From NCBI RefSeq assembly GCF_002575655.3, contig NC_053037.3:147571207-147635206 (forward strand): a stretch of 64,000 bases of DNA. The letters are read 5' to 3'. The notes under the pieces were generated by a model that was not told where the DNA came from, searched no databases, and saw only the letters and a list, made by a program, of their open reading frames with translations. The position numbers and the translations under genes were made by a program. This stretch comes from Aegilops tauschii subsp. strangulata (Eukaryota; Streptophyta; Magnoliopsida; Poales; Poaceae). Positions 1 through 12,815 of the stretch are shown piece after piece. Each line of letters opens with the position of its first letter. The stretch's first letter is position 1.

Positions 1-264
1 ATCCTTCTTGGAGTTGCATCGTTTAATTCCAGTTATATGGTACTCAATGTATGATCAATGGACTGTTTTAAGTGAATGATGAAAGATTTTAATAGATAAG
101 TGGTAGTACTCCAAATCTGAAGTCCACAATACCCGAACACGCCGCCGGGATTCTTGTGTCACCTCACGTGCAGCGTGTTGTCACGTCAATTCAATATGAG
201 GACATGATGAATAATTTGACCGGCCTATACTAGTACTGCTACTGTACTACTTACTAGTCGTATT

Positions 265-460
265 TAGTGTCACATTTTAACCATAGGTTTAACTAAGAAA
301 ATGTCAATGCATGTCATCGAAAATTATTCCATTGGAAACTATGTTCAAATACGAATAAAATGATATAATTTTTTGTGACATGCATTAACATTTAGTTAGT
401 GAAATTTATGGTCAAAATTTGACACAAATTATGAAGGGGACCAGTAAACCAGGAGGGAGG
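265..460. repeat. Stowaway-type MITE remnant with long hairpin
   Basis: The segment near 270-335 (GTGTCACATTTTAACCATA...) is an imperfect inverted repeat of 365-425. The right end reads GACCAGTAAACCAGGAGGGA, a typical grass Stowaway terminus. The matching left terminus is missing, so this copy is truncated. It is non-coding and lies in the otherwise featureless first 870 bases. Confidence 0.5.
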
Positions 461-626
461 TAGTAGTACAAGTAGCGCAATATACGGTATAGAGGACTAG
501 TACAAATTTAGAAATGGGGTAAGAAGTTACAAGGCTGTGCGACAGACTTTGTAGGCTAGATGAGTAATACTACATATAATTCCCATTGGACAACACTTTC
601 ACCAACAAGTACACACTTGAAGCCTA

Positions 627-630
<4 letters not shown>

Positions 631-698
<68 letters not shown>
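631..698. repeat. (AT)34 microsatellite
   Basis: An uninterrupted AT dinucleotide run of 68 bases. A 68-residue frame across it (Tyr-Ile repeats) is a translation artefact. Confidence 0.98.
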
Positions 699-701
<3 letters not shown>

Positions 702-876
702 TTCTGCACAGCATCTCCATCATCATTTTTAGTACATCCTACGCAGGTGAGTTAGGATGCACTTGATCCCAGAAAGGTATCTATCCTTCAAACCAGAGGA
801 GTGCTTCAAACTAACAACAGTACATAATATCCAACAAAAGAGAGTCATGCTACAGCAGCAGGATACATGGCTCAAT

Positions 877-2728
877 CTAGATATCAGTACGAATCAAGTT
901 GTGCATATTTGCTATTGGCATGAACCACATCGCCGCATGTCGAGTTTGCAAAAGCCATCCATCACATGGAAGCTTGATGCCTTTCACACACTGATGATTA
1001 TCTGGCAACAAGCTGTGTCGACGAATCTCTGGATATGGTGATTCATGAAACCCATGGTATGATGTGTAAACACAGTTCCCCCTGGAGAATGGAAGTTGCA
1101 TAGCACGGTAATCATCGCCGGTGATATGATCGATGATTGGTTGGATGATCAGATAATTGAGCCCGAGGAACATGGAGTGGTTGCCGAGGCTGTAAACTTG
1201 CCTCCAGTTCAATACGCCTGGCCCAACGGAGCTGGGATCTTTCTCGAACATGAAGCAGCCATAGCCATTAATGTCATGAGCGCCCCAGGCATTGTACTGC
1301 ATGTGGTTTGATTAAATGGTTTGGTCAATTTGGTACGTGTAAATGAGCATCAAATGACCGCCGTCAGCTGAAGGAGCGATAAACCACCACCCATCAGCTG
1401 GTATGATTCCAGGTCCTGGAATCATGAAGGCCAACGCATTTGCGTCTGCTGCAACAATTCAAATTGGAGACCAAAAGGACAAAAATAAACAATCATGTTC
1501 AGAGTATGCATGGAATTAAGATTATTATAACAGTGACACATATCATAGACATAGAATTGCAATGCCGTGGTCATAATCATACCCCAAGTTAAAAAGATAA
1601 GCCAATGGCTTTCATATTCTAGCAATATATTATGGTTCAAACATCATGTAACAATGAGAGGAAAACAGATATGACAGGGCCTACTCATGTTCTACCATAA
1701 CACTTACTACAGTTATCATATCAAATCTAAGCAATAACATGCGTGGTTATAAAAATCCTGGAAATGAGAGTAACATATAGCAATCATGAGGTTATACTCA
1801 TAATATCTATTCTAACAATCATTATATGCCAATTGTTCTCATATCAACTCTAACAATAACATGTGTGGTCATAAAAATCTAGGAAATGAGAGGAACATAT
1901 AGCAATGATGTGGTTATAGACATACTATATATTCTAAATTTGTAACAATGAACCTGTAGTCATATTCATAAGGTAAAGATGAGATGAGATAGAACAATTA
2001 CATGACAATAGATTCCACCAGTATAGGCAGCCAATCTGTGCGTCGACCGCGTAAATGATGCCATCATGCACTATAGCATCAGACAGAAATGTTGGCTGAA
2101 GAGGATTGACGATGAGCCATAACCATGTATGGTGACCGGATTCCAGATAGACTAATCCCATGTTGAACACGGCAATGAGCTTGTAATCCATGTAGTCTTC
2201 TGATGGTGTGGGCACTTCGCAGATTACAACCTTCAGCAAACAGAGGTCGAGCCAAAAGCTCAACGCGTCTTGTGCGTAGTAGGCAGGAGTGTCCGGTGGG
2301 CCGCGAGGCTCGATGGCGGCGGTATCCAACGATGGAAGGGTGATCTCTTGCTGGGTGTAGATATCCACGAGACGCCACGGACTACCGGATTGGTGGATGA
2401 GGACAATCCAGTTGGCCTTCATGCCAGCCCAGTAGTGGCCGCGCATGAAGGACATGTGGGCGGGTAGTGGTAGCATGTCGAGAGGCACCACGACAACCTC
2501 CGTAGGATCATCAAGTCGGTGTCTGGGCCACCTGCGAGGATCGGGCATCAGCAAGCATGGTGTCTTGAAAAGAGCTGGCCGCTTGCAGATGAGTAGATGG
2601 TACAAAGACACCGAGCATGCGACCAGACGGACGGTGCTGAGCAGGTCCATACGATTACATATCTGCTCCAAGAGAACATCGGGGAGGGAATTCCAATCGC
2701 GGCTCTGCGTGTCAGTCGGTTCTGCCAT
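877..2728 (-). pseudogene. F-box/DUF295 protein gene, copy 1, with one internal stop
   Basis: Proteins of this plant family join an N-terminal F-box (binds SKP1 in SCF ubiquitin ligases) to a DUF295/KIB-like beta-propeller that selects substrates. Model: exon 1 2728-2002 and exon 2 1448-877, with a 553-nt intron (donor T|GTAATT, acceptor TTGCAG) joined in phase 1. The F-box spans about residues 12-50 (DWNSLPDVLLEQICNRMD). DUF295 features follow, ending with the exon-2 block that contains VYSLGNHSMFLGLNY. A TAA at 1312-1314 breaks exon 2, although homologous sequence continues in frame to the stop at 877 (about 433 codons overall). The intron holds two diverged copies of a roughly 125-bp unit (1690-1930). 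The only lesion seen is the TAA, so recent pseudogenisation or a sequencing error both fit. The nearest relative is the gene at 5388-14353 on the same strand. Confidence 0.75.
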
Positions 2729-3624
2729 AGGGTTTTTTTGGGTGCTGAGTGACTGGGGTTTTCGGTGCCTGAGAGCCAGCTGGGAAGTGGATTCGGGTGG
2801 GCAAGCGAAGAAGATGGTGTGTGTGGACGAGCAGCGAGCGGGGGGATATGGTACGCGCGAGCTACCAAGGACGAGGGCGCGGGCAGGCGAGCAGTGAGCG
2901 GGGGGAAATGGTGTGCGGCCGACGATGAGGAAGAGAGGAGGAAGAAGAAGAGAGGAGGAAGAAGAGTGAAATATGGGGAAGAAAGTGCATTAAATCTCAA
3001 TTCTACTAGTACTACTACCAGGATATACCGTCCTTCGTAGTGTAAATAGTTACGCCGATGATATGTGGGTCTACCTCAAGAGGGCCCATATGTCAGTTAA
3101 TGGAGGAGAGAGGTGCGTAGTCGTATTTGCGGAAGCGTGCTCCACTGGCAAACATTATGGCAGTACTGGGTAAGGCTGATTTAGTAACACCAACACGCTG
3201 GTTCAGCTTATTAATTAAGTGTCCCATCTGCTGCAGCGTGTATTGTCACATCACTGTGAAGACTTCCTATCTACAGTATCCCTATGCCTGTACGCTCATC
3301 ATCCTGTCCAACAAGATGAAACATTGGCCAAGGCAGCCGGCGCCAATAATGTAGGAGTACTAGTACTACCTCCTTTCCGGTTTATAGGGCTCAATTCAAA
3401 AATCTCATCAACCAAGGTAGATGATGAGTGGTGGAATAATTTTTGTAGTTTGCAAAAACACTCAATTAATGCACTCGTTTTCCTCAAAAAGTTATGTTTA
3501 CCAATGCATTAATTTTATGTCAAACTTTGACCATCTACTCCCTCCATCCAGGTGAATAAGTCATCTTTGATTGTGCACCGTGAGCAAGGAGGGAAAAACA
3601 AGAGAACTTCATGTTTATTTGCTA
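2729..3624. other. Upstream flank of copy 1, with MITE debris
   Basis: This is the 5' flank of the minus-strand F-box gene. It contains a purine-rich GGAAGAAGAAG stretch (2930-2965). The piece 3366-3535 begins CTCCTTTCCGGTTTATAGGG, which resembles a MITE terminus, but no matching right end is present. I see no gene here. Confidence 0.4.
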
Positions 3625-3818
3625 CTCCCTCTGTTCCTAAATATTGTCTTTTTAGACATTGAAATGGAATACAACATACAAATGTATGTAGACATATTTT
3701 AGAGTGTAGATTCACTCATTTTGCTCTGTACGTAGTCACTTGTTGAAATCTCTAGAAAGACAAATAATCTGTATTTTGAAATAGAGGGAGGCTTTTACTC
3801 CATTGGGAACAGAGGGAG
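3625..3818. repeat. Stowaway MITE
   Basis: It starts CTCCCTCTGTTCCTAAATAT and ends GGGAACAGAGGGAG, giving a 13-14 bp terminal inverted repeat flanked by TA on both sides (3623-3624, 3819-3820). The interior carries the Triticeae Thalos/Athos-like signature of TTTTTAGACATT and AATCTCTAGAAAGAC arms around ATTTTAGAGTGTAGATTCAC. The right end is composite: an earlier terminus (GAGGGAG) sits at 3784-3790. Confidence 0.75.
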
Positions 3819-3884
3819 TATCACCATATGGAGGGAACAGAGGAAGCTTGAAATATGAACATGTCAATGGGAGGGAGTAAAAGC

Positions 3885-3999
3885 CTCATGCATGCATGCA
3901 TGCAACATGCAACACTCACACGTACACATGGACGCATGCAACACTCGCGCACCCATGTGGCACACAGCACACGATGCAACACACACGCTCACGCTCAAG
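3885..3999. repeat. ATGC/CACA-rich low-complexity tract
   Basis: GCATGCATGCATGCATGC is followed by interspersed ACACATGCAACACTC units. It is simple sequence without coding value. Confidence 0.7.
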
Positions 4000-4010
4000 T
4001 GCTCAACCTA

Positions 4011-4304
4011 CTCCCTATGTCCGTGAAAGACTGTACATTTAGAGATTTGCACGTTGACCAGGGCATAATTAACGCCCAAAAGTAGCAGACTTATGTGTGC
4101 ATGCGACCATTGAGAGAAGAAGATTAAATCAAGGTTGTTGCATGCTGTAATTGAGGATAGACATGTAGCCTATAGCTAGAGCACAAGTTGGTGCATTAGT
4201 CAATCAATATCGATTTTAGATTAAAGGCTAAATGCATTGGAAGTGTAAATGTACACTCTTTGTTTTTTAGCTGATGTACACTCTTTGTTGGAAGACCGAG
4301 GGAG
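4011..4304. repeat. Stowaway-like MITE, 294 bp
   Basis: It begins CTCCCTATGTCCG and ends GACCGAGGGAG, with TA at 4009-4010 and 4305-4306. The terminal repeats are imperfect and TGTACA lies near both ends. There is no coding content. Confidence 0.55.
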
Positions 4305-5387
4305 TACACGTGCATGCACTCACATAGACAGCGAGGGTGGTTCGCGCACAAGGGTTGGACTCCTGTCGCGCCTGTGTAAAGTTTTGTTTAACTGATTTCT
4401 TTGCTCTGCCAACTGACAGGTGGGACCCATAAACCAGGTGACAATTTAACCAGTCAACAAAGTGCCACGTCGACTATGTGGCCGGTCAGTAGGGTGCAAT
4501 ACGGTGCTCTACGATGAGCTAGTGATCGTATAATCACCACAAAACTATATATAGTGACCGTAAAGAGCGTATTGTTACATACGTTGACCGCCAGTGTATT
4601 TTTCTCGTTTCAAATTAAGCCACATTATCGGAAAGGACTAGTACTAGTACTGCTTTGATGTGTCCCGTCAACTCACCGAACGAGGAGAAGCTTGCTTACT
4701 ACGCCTCTCCCTCACCCACGCACGTGGTGGCTCGCAGGACGAGGAGAGGGTTTTGACTACAGCACCCTCTCCCTCTCCCTCTCGCTCGCCCTCGCCCTCG
4801 CGGTGGACGTGCAGCAGTTCAATCGGTGTCAGATTGCCAAAAGCATATTGTACTGTAGTATCATCATTGTTGGACCTTCCGAAGAGGCGAAGAGCCAGGT
4901 GCAAGGTTCACACGAGTATGAACTGTTGAACCTCCCGAAGAGGAAAAGAGCCAAGTGCAAGGTTTTATAGGAGTTGTCGTCCTAGTAGGAGTATTACAGC
5001 TATAGCGAACGATGCTACTGTATGATGCCGCCACGTCACCTATATCCAAAGTTGTGCCACCTTTTTTTCTCAAAGAGCGTGTTGGATCCCGTGCAACAAC
5101 CACACAAGTTGCACGTACACATAACACATTTACTAGTAATAAATTCTAAAGGACAAATGCCAGTATGCCACACAAGTTCATCTCCAATTCATGTGATAAA
5201 TTTGTGCATGACTAGTCTACATATATTCACAACGCTACCGTTCACAATTTACCTACCCAACTTACACGTTATAGATGGGATACATGTCCTCCTCCAGGTT
5301 CCAGTCCTAGGTGTTCTTCATGGATGGCACGATCCATAGCGGTGGGCAACGGGAATCATTGTCGCAGCTTTCTAGTCTGGTTCCACA
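4305..5387. other. Intergenic stretch with short repeats
   Basis: A CT-rich tract (about 4765-4800) precedes a two-copy tandem duplication at 4870-4964 with a period of about 55 bases (TTGGACCTTCCGAAGAGG / TTGAACCTCCCGAAGAGG). The remainder up to the stop of the minus-strand F-box gene shows no gene. Confidence 0.6.
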
Positions 5388-6710
5388 CTATGGAGACTCA
5401 TCCAAGCTGAAGCTGCATAAATCAGGGATAGCGTGTCCCAGCATGTCGTTCATCCGGTGGTGCACACTAACGACACAACCATGTTTCATGAACAGTAGGC
5501 CTTCAGTCTCGTGCACGGAAGGTGGCATCCTCTTCACAATGGGGTAGTTGTCCCCAATGAAAAGCGAGTACTCTCCAAGAGTGTTCCTCGGCACCCACGT
5601 AGCATCACGGGGGTCGAACTCGGCGTCGTTCATCTGGTACACGCGACATCTCAGATCTGGACACATGGTGACGTACATAGTCAAGGTCCATGCATAATAA
5701 TGTTGTGCTCATATATGGCGGTCAGTAATACTGTGCAGCAAATAGTACTACTCCGGTATAGAGGAAGTAAAATAACCGGCTCATTATATATAGCCACTCT
5801 TGGCTACACGGATGGGATAGTAAGACATGGAAAAACCAAATGGTGGCAGCTAGTGGGTTCAAGTCTTCAAGGGCCTAGCTAGCTATACGCGTCCTCCAAG
5901 GTAAAAAGTACTCCTACTAGTACTAGTAAGTAGTACAACAACGAAAGAGAAGTCGAGAGGGTTAAAAAATATAATACTGAATGGAATACCTGGGTAGATG
6001 GTGACGGTCCGATCGTGGTAGATTGTGTGACCATCTTGCACATCAGTGGTACCATGGGTAACGACTGCTAACATAGTTGATCCCAATATGCCAAAGTCAG
6101 CTACAAGGTTCCAGGTTAGACCGAATTGCGGATGCAAATGCACATCCAGGATCGGCAATCTTATTTTGATCGGGGGATGACTGGTCCCTGCAAAATAATG
6201 GAGTACCGTTAGGGATGCAAATGATGGTTTGTGCATTCCGTTTGTAATCTCCCGTACCGTAGGATGGCAACCAGATGAAACAAGTCCCCTGGCTTGTCAC
6301 CGCGAAGATGCGGCCTAGACGGCGCACGACGTCTTCGAACGTGTAGGGGTACAAATCTGCCGCGGCCAACATGCGCCAGCCTCTGCCGTTGCTGCCTCTT
6401 GCATTGATGGCAATCCATATGTCAAACACCGTGATGAGATAGTAATCGTCGTAGCCGCGTTGCTTTGTCGGCGGGTCCGCAATCGCTATCTTCTTCAATC
6501 TCATGTAGGCATCATCATACGTATTCAAGCCCAGCCAGTCCGGAAGGCCGATCCCAATGGTTGAGAAGGGGTCTACAGGAACTGCCGCACTGTTGTGGAT
6601 GTTGTGCAAAATGATGGTGGTGTCCGGCCGGAGGTATGCAAGCCAATCTTCGTTGGCACTGACCCAGACCTATATACAAGACGGTGGGCAGCGGAGAAAT
6701 TACGGGATGG

Positions 6711-7876
6711 TGTCGGTGGAAACGACACCTATGGGATCACAGGAATCCCTACTATGGTTGGCGGGGCGCGGGGTTGAGAGAAGAGCAGGTTTAGGAGTCA
6801 ACACAGTTCGTTTACCCAGGTTCGGGCCACAAGGATGTGTAATACCCTAGTCCTGCTTTGGTGTGTATTTGAGAGTGTTCTTGAGCTTTCGAACTAGCTA
6901 TGCAGGTTGTGTAGTTCCAAAGAGCCGAATCTTTCTCCTGGTCGCCTCGGGCCTCCTTTTATAGGAAAAAGGGGCTGCCACAGTGGCACACAGGAGGTGG
7001 AAAGGCGTACAGCGCGCAAGCTTATCGCCTGGCATTAGGGGAAAAAACGCATTCAATGCGTTACTTAGGTGTCCACTTGCTTTATCGGGGACGGGAATGA
7101 GGCCCGTCTCGTCCGTCGCCGCCCCGCCTTGCCTCGACACGTGCCCTGGCCAGCGATGCATGCGGCGCCATGTAGGCAGGCACGCAGCTGAGGTGGCGCG
7201 GTGGTAGGGTCTTCTCGAAGATCTGCATGCCATCGCGTAGGTGCTTGCTGGGTTGGTGTAGAGGCCGCCCGCCGCCACGCAGGTGCCTGCCCGGCTGGTT
7301 GAGCTAGCAGCTGCTTGGGGACGACGGTAGAGTCTTGGCAGGTGCGGGCCTGGCTGTGGCCCTGCTGATGCCCTCGGCAAGGGTCTTGCCGTGGCGTTGT
7401 AGTCGTTCCCGGCAAGGCGCTTGCCGGGGGTATTGTGGATTTCCTCGGCTAGGATCCCGCCGAGGGTCGTCGTCTTCTGGTCCTCATCTGATCTCACATG
7501 TTTATGATCTTGAAGAAGATCTGCATGCCACCACAGAGGTGCCTCCCGAGCCCCAGTTTCAATGGAGTTGTTGGTGACGTTTGGAACCCTTGGGCTCAAG
7601 GGTGGCTCGCTTTGCTGGAGTGGGCAAGTTGCCCGTCCAAGGCTCTTGCCGGGGCCATGGAGGCCGCCCAGGCAAGGGTCTTGCCGGGGGAGTCCACCTC
7701 GCCCCTTTGCTCCTTCATGCCCCTGATCTTGGCGTTGTCTTGGCTGTCTTGTGCTTCGGCTTCTCTCCGGCTTCCCTCCTCTGCCCTGCTAAGTGTGGTT
7801 GTGGCACGCGCGGCTCTGACTGCCCGTGCACAAGTAAAGGCGTCAAAAGGAGAGCCCCTACTTTTGTACATCGACA
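6711..7876 (-). repeat. LTR of the intron retrotransposon (3' LTR in element orientation)
   Basis: 1166 bp, a direct repeat of 12816-13992. It starts TGTCGGTGGAAACGACACC and ends TTTTGTACATCGACA on the plus strand. It lacks coding content; the GC-rich open frames within it are shadows. Confidence 0.92.
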
Positions 7877-8275
7877 GGAGCCCCCGAGCCTGGGCCACAC
7901 ATAAGCGCGACACGTTGTTGGGCTAGGCCCAGAACGGTGCACTGGCAGGTGGGGCGGATTTTACCGCAGTAACTTTTCGTCCGCTGCGCTTCCCACGACC
8001 CGCGTTGAACGCGCGACGTGGAGGGTCGTGCGTGACGTGGGGGTCATGCGTGGGGCGGTGCCCGCACGCATGCGTCACATCGCAGTTAATGGGAAAAGAG
8101 GCGGTCCGCGCCTTCCCCGTAAAAAGGAATAACCGCGGGCGCGCTGCTCATTTACCCTCTGTGCCTTCCCCAATCTTGGAACCGCCGTCCTTTTCTTCCT
8201 CCTTCTCAAGCTCTTGCCTTCGCTCGCCGCCGCCATGCCTTCGCCATCCTCCATTCCTCGCCTCCCGCAGCCGCC

Positions 8276-11200
8276 ATGGCACCAAAGACCAGTAGAGGCA
8301 AGGGAGTGGCCAAGGGCGCCGGGGAGAAGGAGCCGCCGGAGAGCGATTTGGCGGTGCGGCGGACGCAGCACGCCTACTTCCCGTCGACGGTCGACGCGGT
8401 CGAACTCCAGGACTACTTCAAACACCTGTGGGGGTGCAAGACGGGAAGCGAGACGACGGGGCATCCGGCCACGCGCGTCATCCCCGCCGCCTTCGCCGAA
8501 GCCGGCCCGAATCGGTACCCGTTCTTCGTCGACTACTTTTCTTTCGTCCATTGCCCCCCTTCTCTGATTTCTTCAGCGACATTATGCACACCTATGGCTT
8601 CCGGCTTCTGGATTTTACTCCGAATGCTATGGCGTGCATGGCCCTTTTCGCTCATCTCTGTGACGGCTTCGCCGGGGTGCATCCCAACACGGCGCTCTTC
8701 CGCCACTACTTCTTCCCTCGCATCCAAAAGGGGGGCGCCATTTCTGGTTGTGTCGCCTGGATCCCAAGGACCCAGGAGAAAGGGGCATATCTGGACGGCG
8801 CCCAGAAGGAGAGGTGGGAGGAGTGGCGGGGCCGATGGTGCTGGATTGAAGAGAAGGACCCGCCGGACTTTTGCCGGGTCCGCCACGCACTGCCGGTCCA
8901 CAGGAACGACTGGAGTGATGTCGACATCAATGATGAGAAGCTCACAATCGCCACCACCAGAATCCTTCGTCTCACCGACGCCGGGCTCACCCTTGAGATG
9001 ATCGGGCCGGATTTCATCCCCCGCCGAATCGCTCCGCTGCACAACAAGGGGAGGCCGGCTGGCGTTTCTCGAACACCGCTAACATCATGAGGCTCCGCCC
9101 CGGCTTGGACCACAACCTCACGGTGATGGGGCATGCTCATTTTTGCCAGCGGCTCTTCCAGCTCGACGTGAACCGCGAGGGTGAGGTCGAGCGGTCCGGC
9201 AAGGCCGCGAGGGCCGCCGCGAAGGCCGGCAAGGTCGCCAAGGGGCCCTTGTTTAAGTTGCCGTCGGAAGTGGTCCCGCTGTGCAACAATTCGCGTCGGA
9301 GCAACATCATCACCATGATGCCGGAGTTCAACGCGCAGGGCCTCATCCCAAATTGGGCCGAGTCACCGGAGGATCAGGTGCAGGAGTTTTTCGACACCTT
9401 GGAGGAGAAGTATGTTAGCGCCGAGCCGCGGCTCGTCCAGGACACCACCCAGGCGGAGCTGGACTATATCGCCGCCAGGGCGGTGGAGGCGGAGCTCGCC
9501 AAGGAGGCCGGCAGCGCCAGCGGTGTGGAGGATAAGGCCGCGGTGGCCGCGGAGAAGAAGGAGCTTGCCTAGTGGGCGGAGTCCGCTGGGGAAGCCAGCA
9601 GCGCCGGCACCGGGGCCCCTCTCGTCGAAGATGTGGTCGATGAGTCGTCGTCGGAGGAGGCCGAGGATGCCGGCCCTCCAGTCGCGGGAAGAGGGCGAGT
9701 CCTGCGGCGGGCCACCTCTGGCGAGCCGGTCCGGCCCGGCAGGGCCGTACAACTGCGGCAATCCCAAGAGGGGTCTGCGCGCCAGACAAGGGCCACGACA
9801 GCGAAGAAGCTGGTGAAGGCCGTGGTGGCGAAGAAGAAAGCAATTGCCTCTTCTTCGACCAAGCGTCCCCAGACTCATCAGCTTCCCCTCCTCCGGCAGG
9901 TGTCGACGCGGGAGTCGTCTTCGGTTTCGGGTCCCTCAGCCCAAGGAGGAAGAGGAAGGTGGCAGAGGAGGAGGTGGAGGACGAGTAAGCATCTTGCTCC
10001 TTTTTGTCATGTCCGTCTCCTCAATCTGTGCCGCTTGTCTTGATCTATTCTTCTTCTTTGTAGGGATGCGGAGACACTGGCCCAGAGGGTGAAGCGGGCC
10101 AGGGCTTCGGCGAGCGGCCAGCCCCGACAGGTACTTCCGGTACCCGCTGCTGGTGTTGAGCAGCCCGGACAGCAGCCCCCGGCACAGCCCCCAACGTAAG
10201 TTCATCACTCACCCCTCGTCGACGTGTGTTGCGGGTATGATCCTTTGGTGCTGACCTTGCCGTGGTTGCAGCAGGAGGATAGCAGCAGGAGGAGCCATAG
10301 AGGTCTACCCCCAACACACCGCCCCCATCGACCACGCCGCCCCGAGGGGCGTCGCCGGCAAGGGCGCCAAGCACCGAGCCCATGCACACGGAGGAGCAGG
10401 AGGAGAACTTGGGTGTTGGTGGCTTCGCCTCGGCGCCAAATGTTGGCGGGCAGGGGACCTCTGCTTCCCAGCCCGGCACTGGTAAGTCGTTCGCCTTCCG
10501 TCCCTGTTCTTTTTCTTTTCTTTCTGGATCTTGGTCATGGTTGCGTCTCATCCCTTTCTCGATGTCCAGACCCTCCCTTGGCGGACTGGGAGGACATAGA
10601 CACCGTTATCGAGGATGTCGCCAAGGATGCCGTGGCGGAGGCCGAGAAGATCGCCATCGAGGAGGCCGCCAAGGATGCTGCTGCGGGTGCCGCCAAGGGG
10701 CCTGCTTGGGAGCCCGGCAAGGCTGCTGCTGAGGAGGCCGGCAAGGGGCCTGCCAGGGAGGCCGGCAAGGCCGCTGCCGAGGAGGAGGTGGTTGACGACC
10801 AACCTTCGTCCTCCGCTGCCTCGGGCTCCGGCAGATACCTGAGGGTGAGCGACGACTTGTTCGTCCACCTCCCTGGGGCGGCGAGCACCAGGGTGCCCGT
10901 CGAAGGGGAGGTGTTTGATGATGAAGTGCTCGGCGCCGCCGGGCTTGAGGTTGTTGACGAGCCGAGCGCCGGTGGCGGTGGTTCCCAGGAAGAGCGGCTC
11001 CTCCAGGCCATGGGCGCCAACTTCCAGAAGCTCCGGGCGCTTCACCGCGCTCGCCTGGACAAGGCCAAGTCCAGGATGGCGATGGTGGACAAGGCGGAGG
11101 CGGACCTCGAGGGGCATGTTGCTGAGGCGCAGGCTTGGTTCCACCAGGCCCACAAGGACCTGAGGGCCGCCCAGGACGAGCTGGCCAAGCGCGAGGTGGA

Positions 11201-12149
11201 GCTCACCATGAAGCGGACCGACATCGAGAAGGCCCAGGAGACGGCGAAGAACCTGGCCGCCGAAGCCGAGGCCGCTCGAACCCAGCACCAGGCCACGCTG
11301 AACTCCCAGGAGGACGACCTTGCCATGCGTGAGGAGAAGCTTGCCGCAACGCTCCGTGGCAAGGATGAAGAGGTGGGGAAGCTCATCGTGCAGTGGACCC
11401 AAGAGCTGGAGCAGAGGCACAAGGAGGCACTCAATGCCCACGCTATGGTTCACGCCGGCAAGGTGAAGGAGCTGGAGGTGGAGCGGGATGGGCTGAAGGA
11501 TCAGGCCCTGAAGCTGGCCAAGGAGAAGGACACGCTCAACGGTGCCTTGGTGGAGCCGCATGGCGCAGTCCTCGGCAAGGCTGATGAGCTCTCCAAGGCC
11601 AACGACTCCATCAAGGATCTGAAGCTGAAGCTGGAGGGTCTTGAGGAGACACTTTCGGAGGTCAGGGCCCGGGAGGAGACCCTGACCAAGAATCTGGAGG
11701 AGGAGAAGCTACTGCGGAAGAACGAGACCGCCAACCACAAGGATTTCGTGGAGGGCGAGAACCGCTGGATCCGCTGCCTCGTGGACGTCGCCGGCAGGAT
11801 CACCACGCAACTGGCTACCATGGGGATGCCAAATGTGAAGTATTCCGCGGAGCGCAGTGGGAGTCCCAACGCCAAGCTGACCCTATTCTTCGAGGGTGTC
11901 CTCGGGGCTCTGGGGTAGCTTCACTCCAATCGGGCGGCCTCTCTGGCCGACGAGTCCCGGAAGCTTTGTCGGGGTGCCATGACCAAGCTCCTCACCAAGG
12001 TGGCGTACTGGAATCCCGCCCTCGACTTCGACGCTGCGCTGGAGAGTTTGCCAGAGGGTGCTGACCTCACGGCGCTCAAGGAGCGTATCAAGCCCATCAT
12101 AAGCTGTGTCGACGGAATCGAGAGGGTGGAGGGCCAGCGCCGGGATTAG
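8276..12149 (+). pseudogene. Antisense intron-containing ORF of the retrotransposon (putative gypsy-type transposon domain plus coiled coil)
   Basis: Model: exons 8276-9984, 10064-10195, 10272-10481 and 10570-12149, with introns of 79, 76 and 88 nt (donors A|GTAAGC, C|GTAAGT, G|GTAAGT; acceptors TTTGTAG, GTTGCAG, TGTCCAG). Exon 1 begins MAPKTSRGKG and carries a block (PPFSDFFSDIMHTYGFRLLD, LFRHYFFPRIQ) that I recognise as the plant 'putative gypsy type transposon' family (Pfam PF04195, from memory). The last exon encodes about 300 residues of charged heptad sequence (ELAKREVELTMKRTDIEKAQ), a long coiled coil. Lesions: a one-base loss in a C run near 8550, another shift near 9058, a TAG at 9570-9572, and a TAG at 11916-11918 followed by in-frame homology to 12149. 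The protein role is unknown. It lies antisense to the element's own polarity. Confidence 0.65.
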
Positions 12150-12815
12150 GCACTCCGTTTCTCATCGCCGCTGCAGGTTCACGACCAAGACAATTTCTAT
12201 CTTTAGTTAGAACCGCAGCAACAATCGATGTAATATAACTCTGCAGTACTTTTGATATGACGCATGTTATTTTCCTGTTCAACCTCTCTTTGTATGTCCA
12301 CCCAACATTTATTTGGGTAGGCTTGCCGGCGCGTAACCCAGGCCATGGCGCCTTGAGGACGGATCCCCAACAGCCTGCCGGGTATGCTTGCTGCCAGGCG
12401 AGCCACCTTACCACCCTCAACGCGGCCACTCGAACAATCGAGCTTGACTCGAGTCAGAATCAAGAGCGTTGCTAATTGCAGAAGGCTATCCTGCCACTCT
12501 CGACGCGGACGCTTGGGCTGTTGAGCGGACTCAAAACAGAGCAAGGGCGTTGCCAATCGCGGAAGGGCCCCATTGCGTGCAGGTTTTTCATACAAAGAAC
12601 AAGATCTCCGAGGGGAATAACCTTATATAAAAAGGAAAAATTTAAAGTTCGACATGACTTAGCTTTCCCGTCGCCGCGCTGGGGTCCTTCGCGCTTGTAG
12701 ACGGCGCCGTTCTCTTGGCCGCTTCTTCTTTAGAAGCCATGGCGATGAAGAACGGCTAGGCTAACTGCTAGACCAGATTCTCACAACTGCGCACCCCTAC
12801 CTGGCGTGCCAAAGA
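12150..12815 (-). other. Leader region of the intron retrotransposon with primer-binding site
   Basis: In element orientation this is the sequence immediately after the 5' LTR. TGGCACGCCAGGTAGGGG (minus strand, about 12794-12811) lies four bases from the LTR edge, as expected for a primer-binding site. The rest has no open frame of note. Confidence 0.6.

Noticed and set aside
560..766. 68-residue frame of Tyr-Ile repeats
   Set aside because: It is a translation of the (AT)34 microsatellite.
10548..11561. 337-residue leucine-rich minus-strand frame inside the intron retrotransposon
   Set aside because: It is the antisense shadow of the coiled-coil frame; codon content mirrors the plus strand.
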